This document shows, one piece after another, positions 25,701-37,700 of a DNA stretch of 64,000 nucleotides (its first letter is position 1; each line of letters starts with the position of its first letter). The notes under the pieces were generated by a model that had not been told where the DNA came from, did no database searches, and saw only the letters and a list, made by a program, of their open reading frames with translations. Origin of the DNA: Strongylocentrotus droebachiensis (taxonomy: Eukaryota > Echinodermata > Echinoidea > Camarodonta > Strongylocentrotidae); the NCBI GenBank assembly GCA_035222895.1, contig JAVYIG010000067.1, forward strand, positions 806,001 through 870,000, given 5' to 3'. The position numbers and the translations under genes are program-made.

Positions 25701-28700
25701 AATTCCTTAGGCAAGAGTTGCAAACCATTCATGATCAGATGACAACGATATTGGATGAGGTAAAGAGAAAAACAATGTTTAACCTAACCCTCTAAACGGT
25801 CATCGGATAATGCATGCCTAAATTATAATCCAAGATGGCGGCCTGCATGTTTTGCCTCTTCTCTTAGACCAATATTATTAATTTCAAAGTCATGAAAAGG
25901 CACTAAGTATCAACAAACATGATCTACAACAACTCCAAATGACAAAATAATCCCAGCCATGAATTTTTTTTGAGCATTTGATAGCCAAAAACTTAAAAAT
26001 GTTCGTCATTAAAAATAAAAAAAATAAAAAAATAAAAAATCAGCTGATTTTTGGGGTCGATCTTCCGATCCAATACCGATCAAAGGTGCGAGGTTGTCGC
26101 TCCGATCTTCCGATCCGATCAGAGCCCCAACTTACAGGGTTAGTTTACCCTACCAGTTATCAATGGAATCTACAAGTATTAAACCAAATGGGAGAATGAA
26201 TACATTTTGAAGCATTAGTATGATAATTATTTCTATTCATTCAGCACCACCTGTGCTTGGGAGAGGGAAAGTAGTAACAATAATAATAACTCTTGGGTCT
26301 CCCCTTAAATTATTGGGATTTGAAGGAGTACCACTACACTGCTATTCCCCTTCTCTTTTATGAAGAGTGCTGTTGATTCTCCTCATGCATACGTAACGAC
26401 CCTCCTATGGACAGGGCCTCCAATTGATAACTTATCCAAGGGATGGAGTGTTGTCTAGCCTGTGTCTATGGAACAGGGGAAGGGCATGTTTACACAAATG
26501 AAGGCTTGTTTTATGTTTCATCCGACGCTTTAAGGGATGGTGTATACTGTACTGTCTAGCCTGTATCTATGGAACACAGAAAGGGCACGTTAACACAAAT
26601 GAAAGCTTGATTTACCTTTCATCTGATGCTTTGAGGGAAGCATTTGCACCAAGGCTTAGAAGCTGTTCCACCATCTCCACCTTGCCCCGTCCAGCTCCAA
26701 CCATCAGTGGGGTCACGCTGGACTCAGAGTGGGCATAGTCAACTGTGAAATGGAGACATTGTTGGTCAAACAGTTTTGAGCGTCAAGTAATGCCTGGCTG
26801 GAATGCTCCCCAGGGAGTGGATATTGTGTACACAATGTGTGTGGGTAAGCACTGAATCAAATGACCGGGGGTAATATTATATTTGTAAAGCACTCAGAGA
26901 AATTTGTATTAAGCGCTATATAAAAGCTAAATATTATTATTATCATTATAAGAAAACTAATATAATCATGAATACCACTTGATTTTTGCCCACTTAACCT
27001 GAAAAATGTCACAAACATGGTGGATCTTCATAGTATAAAGCCTGAAAAGCCTAACAATGAGGTGACAAAAGGTAACATTAGACGAAGGCTAAACTGTGGT
27101 ACCCTTGATAAATATACCTGTTCGTAGGTCTAAGATTCATTCATCCTTTCTTTCTTTCATTACAAAGGTCTTTACCATTCCCTTTTATCAGTGCTTCCAG
27201 TATTTTGCTGCAATTTGTCATAAACTGTTTTTATAAGAAAATGCAGACTAAGTGCTCACATTCAAGAGGACACTCTCATCTTGGTATTGTGAAGATGAAA
27301 TTCAAGTCTTAACTGAAACAAAAGTCTATGTTTAGTATCTGAAAACTTAAGGCTTATAGCACCCTATGATAAGATATCAAAATAAATGGAGCATATTAGA
27401 ACATTATGTTCAATTACAAAGGATTGATCTGCCAACAGCTAGAAGGGCATTCGACTCTCCCATCATGATTACGTTAGACGTAAAAAATGAGTCACACATT
27501 AGAGCAATGGAGTTCAATTACAAATGATTCATCTTAAACGAGCTGGAAGACAATTAATTATGTTTATATTGAAAATTCTCTTCCCGATCTCTGCAGACAG
27601 ATATCTTGATAGAAACATATAGTTGCCAAGCTTTTATAACACAAATTAGGAATACAGTCTTTTTTCTATACTTTTCACACAGAATATTTCAGAAACAAAG
27701 AGAGGAATCTAGGTTTCCAAACAGTAGCTTGAAGATTTAACGATAGGAATCATTCCTCCAAAATAGCATTGGTTGGCAGCTATGTAGAAGTATAACCGCT
27801 TCCTCTCCTGATTTACTCACCACTGACATTCTCGTTGAGTAGCAGGTACAAGAGTTGCGAGAAGTAGTCGTTATCGCCTGTCTTCCAACAGTCTGAGATG
27901 GCGCTATCCATATCATGGACCAACCACTCGGGCATGTCCTCAACATCAATAGAGGTCTGCAAGAACAAGAAAGATTTTCCATTTCAGCGTATACTTTCAA
28001 GAATTTGCCCATCCAATAGATTTGACAATATTTTTGCAAGTTTGTTCGATGGAAGGATAGGGTAAGAGACTAGACAAACAGATTACCAGATTTGTGAAAA
28101 TAGCAAACGTCTATAACTATCATCTTTTTACAGTTTTCTGGGCCCCGTCTTAATAGCAGTTGATATTAATCGCAACTAGGTACATAAGAGATAGAATAGA
28201 CTGCAAACTTGCAATTGATTAGAGAACTTTCGGTTAATTAATTGGAACCATCACAACTCTTTAAAAGACGGGGCCCATGCTGGTTTTTACTAAAAGCAAA
28301 TTAATATAAGAATGGATGGTGAGAAAAAAAAAGTTAATCATCCTTACATCAGCTGCGGATGGTCCCATAGATGTTCCCTGGAAGTCCCTTGATAACGAGT
28401 CTACTGACGGGTGGACTGGTGCCATGGGTTGGCTCTTGCTTGCCGAGGCTCCACCCACTTGGTCTGCGGTGTACCATTTGGTAAGCTGTTGCTGTTGCTT
28501 GGCAACTGATGGGTAGTAAAGGGAACGATGAACACTAGTTTTACCAATTTTGTTTTAAAACAATGTTCAAAATGAAAATTTGTACTCGCATGAAATATTA
28601 AAATATCACCACCTCTATGCAGTGAACACATAAATCCTTGCTCTAGACTGCTAGCATATGTGCAATAAACGAATCATTATGAAACATATTTCCCTAATAA

Positions 28701-31700
28701 AAAAAGCCATTTCTATAGGTCTCCTTTACGCAAAAAATATGTTTTTAGTACTATCAAAAGGTTAAAGAATAATGAAAGGAACAAGTACCAGTTTCTCTAC
28801 ATGGTTGGGAGAAACGACTCATTCCAGCCAGGCGTTACTTGACGCTCAAAAACACTTTGACCAACCTACCAGGTACCCATTTAAAACCTGGGTGGAGAGT
28901 AGCAAGTGCAGGTTAAAATCTTGCCAAAGGATATTAGTGCCGTGTCGGGATTCGAACCCTCGACCTTTGCATCTCCAGTCAACGCCTTAAACCACTCGAC
29001 CACGACACTACGACGTGGTACATTCACATAATGTTTTAATTCTATTAGTCTTGACATGATTATTATACCATCTGACGCGAGTAAAACAAATACAAATGAT
29101 AAAATTTGATTACCTTTTCCTTTTTCTTTTTGAAATTCAACCATCTTTGGAGTAGAGTATCGAGTACTGTATGAATAAAAGAGAAACAAAGCAAATAACA
29201 CAGAGTAACTATAAGGAAAAATGAAGCTTTATTGAAACCACCCCTACCATTTTTCCAGGGTTGTTGATTTTTTTGATTTTTAAAAAAAAATAAAAAAAAT
29301 CGGATTTTTTTTATTTAAATCGGATTTTTTTGATTTTTTTCCAACGAAAAATAATGGTCACACTTAACAAGTTTTAGACTATATTTAAACTGTTTTACAC
29401 CAATAATAGTGGTCAAGTAGTCTTTTGAACATTGTGTATGGTACTATTTGACACAATAATCCACTTATATACAGGTAATTTTTTTTTTTTTTTTTTTTAT
29501 TTATTTGCATTATAGAGAGGGACATTTTATGGAAGCCCAAGTAATGTTATGTATTATGTATACATTTAAACTCTTGAAATTTTTATATCAGTCTGTACGT
29601 TAACATCTAATTTGAATGTAATATTTAACCAGATTTGCAATAGGCACTTCCTGATATGCTTGTAACAAAATACACATCTTATGTTTTCATTACAGTGTAA
29701 CCTCAGTTCCAAATAAAACTTCAATAAATTTCGTTGCAAGATGCAGGATAAGCACCACTGTCCACCACATCATTGATGTGCTGTTTTTTCAAACTATTAC
29801 ATGAACAAGCAAGCACAGCAGATGTATTGCTGCATACAGTAACACTTGCCCAGCAACTTTCCCATTTTTAAATTCTTACTTATTAAGTATACATGTGTAC
29901 TTTGAAATTGTGTAATTGAATGTATGGGTATTGATAAGAAAATACACAAGCATGCAAATATACATGTAATTCTTATCAAATGTACACATATGCCTTCAAC
30001 TTAAGTAATTGAAAGAATGGGTATTAATAGTAACAAGAAGGAGGTACATACAAGTAGTTCAGCTGTTTTGTTAAAGTATCCAATTTGTGGACTTTGAGCA
30101 CCTTTGTAGATTTTATATATTATTTTATTGAAGATTTAACAGTTTGGTGTACATACAGAGAGTTATTTATCATTACTTCGTTAGAAACTTGTTGTTTTCA
30201 TCAGTTTTGCTTGTTTTACAATTTGAAAATAAAACAGTGGTGTTAAATCAGACTCCATGAGGGTGTATCATTCTTTTAAAGTATCTCTAAAGCATATGGA
30301 ACAGAAATGAAAATGATTACATTGAAAGTATCTGTTAAGAAGAAGAGAAAATAGAGAAAACTAATTTTTTTCATAAAAGTTGATTTAAATCAGTGATTTT
30401 TTTGAAAAAAATCAAGTGATTTAAATCGACATGATTTAAATCAAACAACCCTGCATTTTTCATTCTTCAGTTGTGGTGTTGACATATTCAAAAGGGGTCC
30501 ACAATTTACAAGCTCTACTTTTCAGTGAACCTCTCCATTTCCTCAAAATACAAATAAAGCTAAATATATAATTGAATATTTGTCTTCCTCAAATGTATAA
30601 ATTACTGTAATGATTTGTTTATTACAAATGTAATTATGTTTTGTATACATTTTACATTGTATTCGTTTATTATGTATTGTATTTGTATTGTATCTTTTAC
30701 CAATTCTCCTACATCAATGACACTATAACATTATTCTTCATGAATTATTATTGTTGAACAATTTCATTGCCAATATTGTGACTTACCACTTCAAGGCATC
30801 CTCCAGAAAGAGCTCTTCAACGTCATACATATTTCCTGGTACTAGAAGACAACAAAACAAGACAAATATTCCATGTGAATCAATTTGCAAGAATCTAAAA
30901 TGTTCTCCACATCACTGCAAGGAAAATGACAAAAATCTATGGTCTACTATGATACGCCTGTCACTTCCAAAGTGACTAGATCTCATCAAAATTTCTCCAT
31001 GTCAGTATCAGTGACCACAGACCCAGTAGGAATACATCATGCAGTTCAATTATTGTACTTTAGCAAATGGCTCATTCAAGGTCCTCATTTTTTTAAAAAG
31101 GTGTTTATGTGTACAAATTTGTTTTTGCAGTCATGTATCAATCACAACTGGGACCCATTTCACAAAGTCTTTTTTCAATGACAAATTACAAAAATCAGGG
31201 ACAAATCTGCTGATAACCAATCAGAAGCAAGGATTTCAGTAGCTTATAACAAAAACTGTCATTTGTCGCTGATGATAAGTTTTGTGAAATGAGACCCAGT
31301 TTATCTATTTCTGAGGACCAATCTCTAAACGTTACCATCTTAAAGATGTGATTCAAATTTGAGCAAGGATTCATCAGTCGATTGGTAGTTTATGACGGTG
31401 AGCAGAACACAAGATTAACTCACATTTTCCAGTTCACATAGGTTGTCAAACTTGTCACTATTCTACCTTGTCCCAAGTCTCAACAACACAAAAACACAAC
31501 AATATGCAAACTGTGGCACCTACCAGAGACGACGGGACAGTTGTTGAAGTAGCGTATAAAGAGCTGGACATCGAGGGCAGCACTCATGAGAATGAGTGTG
31601 AGATGTCTCTTGCGTACCATGAGGTCTCTGATCTGGGTCACAAGGAAGTCACTGAATCTATCCCTCTCATGGATTTCATCCTGGTTTGGGAGATAACAAA

Positions 31701-34700
31701 CAGAGATAGATACCAATAAATAATCATCAGCTTGTAAACAAGACACCTATGAGTTGTGAGATAAGTGGGGGTGTTTCACAAAGATCCACAAAGTTGAACT
31801 TATATCTAAGTTGGACTTTACAATTATGGAAAGCTGTTAGCTTCTATGGAAATGTTTTGTAAAATTTAATTTAAAAGGCAGAAAATGTTGATTCAAATCA
31901 TTCATATTTTCTATATCAAGGAGATTTCATGTGTTTGATGTGGAATTTATACAAAAGTATGGAATACTTGAATTTTCGCTTTTGAGTATATTTTATTTTA
32001 AGACTACAAATGGCTCTCCATAATGTTCAAGTCCAACTTGGAGTTAAGTTTGACTTAGAATCTTTGTGAAACACCCACCTGGTATAGCAACATCGTTAAA
32101 TTAAAACTAACAGACATGCCCCCCCCCTCCCCGATCCCCCCATGCTGCCCAGCTACTCCTGTTTATGTGTGTGATTGCTGTGGAATAGGGAGGTCATCAT
32201 GCATCACCTCTAGTTTCCTGTATCATTTAGAATTTTATGAGAACAGGCAATGTTTTTCCCTGCAATAATCACTGGTGTACATTGCAATGTCTGTTCGGAG
32301 GACATTTTTTGGCAAATATAAGAACAAAATCAATGGTTGCCTTGGAAATGCACAAATCAGAATAAATGTTTGCCTTGAAAATTATTCAGCTTCATGTCAC
32401 ACGAGTTGGGTGCATAAGTCAACCTGAGTATTTGCCCTACAAATAGAAGCGAACACTTACGATAATAACATGAGTGATAACATCGAGGGCAGCATCTCCC
32501 GTCATTAGGGTTCTCAGGAGCACACCATTAGTACAGTATGTCAGGAGGGTCTTTGGTGATACTCTACAAAAGAATAGTTACACATACATGTAGGGGTAAG
32601 ATGTACAGTACATTCTCAAGTATATTTCAGTCATGAAGGTATAGAACACTGTGCAATTTGGCATACAAATAGAGCTACTTTAGAACAAACATAAACGCAC
32701 CAATTATTCAAATTCTGCTTCAAAATGTGCAGTGTAATAAAAATGACATTACACAAGACTAAAGTCAGAAGATTTTTCATGGATGAATTATTTCTTTTAA
32801 AAAGTACGAGATTCCACCTCTACCCTCATCTGCCCCTTTAAGGGTGGCGATTAGACACAAGCTCCAAAGGCCTTTGCTAAAGGATTTAATGAACAAAGTA
32901 CAGTGTTAAAGCTTAGGCATATGTACAATGCTAGGTACAAGGTTGAAGCCGGGAGTTTGATTAGATTCACATATTGACTATGAGGCAATTGCCACCAAAG
33001 AATGTATCCTTGGGGGGGGGGGGGGGTGTTTCACAAAGACTTAACTATGGCAGGCTATTCATGCCACTAGTTGCTCTCGCCATTGATCTCTCAATTATAT
33101 GATCTTTAGATAGTATTTTTCCTTCAAATATGAGATATCAAAAAATGTAAACTCTGTAGATTTGTGACCATGAATTGTATGTCCCTTGAGAGACCAATGC
33201 CAGTAAATGGTGAGAGAAAACAATGGCATGAAGGGCCTTCCATAGTTAAGTCCAACTTAAATTTGATCTTAGTCTTTGTGAAACACTCTCCAAAACCTCT
33301 CAAGTAAACCGTGATGCCTACCTGCTCTCCAGTCTGATTTGATAACCAACTGTCTGACCTATGGCCTCTCCTCTCTCAGACGCAACCCTCTCAGATACCG
33401 ATAGGGCTGATATCCGCCTAGGCTGGGTGCAGATGATGCGACATGGCCGATTCATCTCAAAGCATTCATCCAAAATGAATTGGGGAAGCTGGTTCAAATG
33501 GAAGGAAAGTTTTACTTGGTATTATGAATACACTTGTATGTTTACACAATGTATTTCCCTCCAATGGAAAAGAAAAATATCAATATTGAAAATAAAAAAG
33601 ATGAAACAGTGACTTGAAAAATGAGGACTATCAGAGTATTGTGCTCTTCGCTCTTCTAATAAAAATATGTTTCATATTTTCTTTTGAAAGTTAAATGTAA
33701 ATAAACCTCTACACTTGAGGCACAAAAAGTAACAATAAGCACACTGTGATCTATAAATGGACATCCCTCGGAATGACACCAGACTGATAAATTTGATAAT
33801 GACTGTTCCCATATAGAATAACACAATGCAAAGCTATATGTTGAACACAGGGAAGCATCTATGGCTTAAAATAGGGTGAAGTGTAGACCCAAACTGTAGA
33901 AAGTGTTGAAATTGCATCAAGAAGTGTTGTTTTATAACAATTTAAGAATTAATTGCAATTTAAAAAAGAAAAGAAAAAAAGATATACCTGAGTTGTCTTG
34001 CCAGATCCTGTTTCGCCTACAATTAGGACTACCTTGTTGTTATTGATGGTTGATAGGATTTCATTCTGCATGGCGAAGACCGGTAGGGTCTGACGGAAGC
34101 TGTCTAGGTCAGACTTGTTTCTTTTAGAAGGAACCTGAGGCAGGCTGCTGTTGAGACGTCCAGTGGCCTTGTTCATCTCGCGAGCTGGGTTGGCTGGGAA
34201 AGAAATATGACATTGGGAACAACATGAGAGGTTTTAGCTTTAAATTCATAACCATCTCCAACTCAACAATGGGTTCAACAACTGCAGATCACCTCACTAT
34301 GCATCAGTATAATGCATAAGAGTTAGTGTTAGAGTTAGGATCAGGGTTAGGATTGATGTAATCGGTAGGGTTAGAGTCTCCTGTGTGGTGGGGCACCCCC
34401 CCCCCCCCCTTCATGTATGTTTCACTTTTATTAATTTGAAGTGATCAGTTCTAATCATTTGAATGCATAGCTGGAACAAGTTACGGTAACTCTTTTCTAC
34501 AATCTGCACCTGAAAATTATCATATGTGATACAGTAAGGTTTAAAGGTATTGGGTTAACTTTGCCTCTGATTCTAAACAAAATCCTGGATTTAGCTCATC
34601 CTGCAATCATAATTATAAACCTTTAGGTCAGCAATGAATCCCATGACTTTTACAAGCCAATCACATGTTTGATTATCAAGAGATTTATGGTTGGAATTTC

Positions 34701-37700
34701 AATATCAAAATAACACTACAGCAGGGCTCTCACTTAACTTTTTTTCTTGGTTGCCAGCCGGGCATCCTATACAGTTTTTAGGTTGCCAAATGGCAGTTTA
34801 GGTGGTCACAGTGAATATGTTTAAAGGGGTTTGTGTAATGCATAAATCTGCCATCGGGTCTGTCGCAATTGTCGCGCCATCGAAATTACCATCCTCCATG
34901 GTAACCATGGTAATCATGGTACCAAAAAATAAAATACATTGTTTGATGACCCTATGTTTATCATCGTTTGATACTATGGTAACCATGGTGGATGGTAATT
35001 TGGACAACAAAATCATGGTTACCATGGCACTTTTTTTTTATAAGGGGCGCTACTTGAAATCTTGAATTAAAATAAACTATAAAAAAATCATAATTAATTC
35101 AGTGCCCGGTACAACAGTCAGGGAAAAAAATAAGTTTTTCATTTCAGGGGCTCCATTTCAAATTTTGGGGACAATTTTTGGGGGCTACTTTTTCAACTTC
35201 CGAGAGCTTTTTTTTCATTTCGAGGGCTCTTTTTTCTGGGGCTACTTTTTCATTAATTCATAAAAGGATAGTTTGTTGAGATTTTTGTTTGTATGCTAAG
35301 GTTTAATTCGGGCTTCCTGCGTCATAATTACCCATTCAAAAAGAAAGCATTTATCTAGTTAAAAAACTAAGTTTTAATGCATTTGACTGCAACATAATAG
35401 ATTGTGATTATTCTGGCCATGACCATGTTCAGATCTTCTACTGAATTTCGATGATCATTTTTTTTCAAAGTAAAATTTTCACAAGAAAATCAGACAGTCG
35501 TTTAAAAACTAAGACATTAGTAACACTTTTACTAGTTCTAAGCTCAGGTTTCATACCTCTATTCACGAAACTACTTTGAAATCACGGCAATAATGATGCA
35601 AACAGATAGCAATTTCAAAGTGTTGTCAAGTCTCTTCGACTCTAGCTCAGCTCAGCTCAGCTTAGCTCACACAGCAGCTGCAGTGACACTGCACTGTGCA
35701 ACTGAACTGTCAGTCACGATCATTTTCTCCGATTTTCTTGTGAAAACTTATTTGAAAAATGAATATCATGGCGAGAATAATCACAAAATAAGCTTTGATT
35801 TCATACCTCTATTCACGAAAACTATATACAATAGCGGAAATCATGATGGAAATTGATTGCAGTTTGGCGATCTTTTTTAGCAAATGGTCTAGGTTCAGCT
35901 AATAAGATCTATCGAAACAAAATCGACCGCAAAAAACTCGATCCCTGCGCTCCGTCTCGCAACCGCGAAAATGTACGTGTTTTCGCGTACACGTGCGTGC
36001 GACATGGTAAGCCAGGTGAATCAAGTTTTTTACGACCGAATTTGTGTATACAATTTTAGACGGAGATTCAGCGCGCGTGTGCGTGCCGACCAAGAAATGC
36101 ACACAATGAATACAAAGCTAGTAGAGAGCGGCCGCTCGTAATCGTTAATTTGTTACGGGGGCTATTTGAGATCATTTCCTTTTTTGACATTTATTTTGTT
36201 GGTTGCCAGCCGGGCAGCCAAGACGGGACTTTAAGGTTGCCCGGTGGCGTTTTAGGTGGTCAATGGCACCCGGGCAACCGCTAATTTCGAGCCCTGACTA
36301 CAGTCTATTGGTGAAAATGAGTATGGTAAAACTGGCCACTCAAAGATTTGTACTTTTTCAAAGCATTTAATGATCATTTTGAAGCGTAATTTGTTTAGAG
36401 CTTCAATATAACACCACATCACAGACACATGTAACATGTAACAGATAACATGTAGGGCCACACATCTCTGATTTGGCAATGTTAAACAATGCCTTTAATC
36501 ACCTTCACTTGGCCCAAATCTTCTGCGCTCCACTTTGGGCTGCAACTCCTGCCGTTCCTTAGCGGTGACTGGAAACTGTTGCAGCAACCCCTGCAACTCG
36601 TTGCAAGTTGCTGCTCCCATCTGGAAAACTGGGGACCCATCATCCTCTCCGTCATCATCCATCCTGTTGACAGACTTCTTGATCAGGGTCAGGTAACGAT
36701 TAGATCCCTTGCTGCAGAGCAAACAGGACGGTGTGAAATTGGATTTTGTATTCTAACAGGTATTATATAACATTTGTGTGTGAAAAGGGAATTGTGCATT
36801 ACAAACCTACCAACAAATTTCTTGCGGTACAAATGAGCTTTTAAACAAATTTATTGTTATTTGTGTGGGTGTTGAAGGAGATGTTTGGCCATTTTCCCCC
36901 TACATCTCATTCTCTTATGAAAATAATATAGGCTTCTCTAGGATATTAGATAGATATTTCAATATTGTAGCAATGGAACCCCAATACACAAACAGCTAAA
37001 AGTCAATATTCAAGAAAATAGCATAAACCACCTTGCACAATTAATATTGAATTATCAGTACTGAAAATTCCTTTCAGCTGGAGTAATGAGAATGATCTAC
37101 ATTTATATTAAAAGTTCGTTATTTAAAAAAACATACTAAAAAAGACATCTTACCCTTTACTCTTTGATTTGAGACCACAGGAGATAGCAAGGCGATGAAT
37201 GTAGGCCCTCTCATTATTGCTGAATGAAGCTGGAAACTCAAGGACTACAACACAAAGTGGAAGAACCAAATAATTATTACACTGTGTTTGTTTTAAATAT
37301 AGAGATATCGACTGCTACGAGAGAATACGCTCAAGGGCCCACCCAGGCGCGCCTCGGGGTGATAGCAGCGGATGCAACTTTCAGTCGCATCATTTAAGAG
37401 ACATCTCAAAACTCATTTGTTTTCTTTGTAATTGTTATTTTTACAATGTAATGCACTTGGAGAGCAAATTAATTATTCTGTTTTTATTTACTAATGTAAA
37501 GCGCTTTGAGCATGTTTATGTAAAGGCGCTATATAAATATCAATATGTATGTACATTGTACAGTATGTATGTATGAGAGCCAGTATAGAAACAGCCAGTC
37601 CTTAAATATTAAAGCAGTCGATATTCCTTTTATACCAAATTGACACAAAAATCTAACAAGAATTTTTAGTTTTTACCTTATCTGAGTAAAGATTAGTTAA

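Noticed and set aside
28930..29008. Possible tRNA-Ser gene on - strand
   Set aside because: A and B boxes are present, but the 3' part continues into a SINE body shared with two other loci, and no proper acceptor stem is seen.
34802..35065. 87-codon + strand frame rich in Val/Thr/Met
   Set aside because: Produced by ccatggtaacc repeats within a transposon; the opposite strand is equally open.
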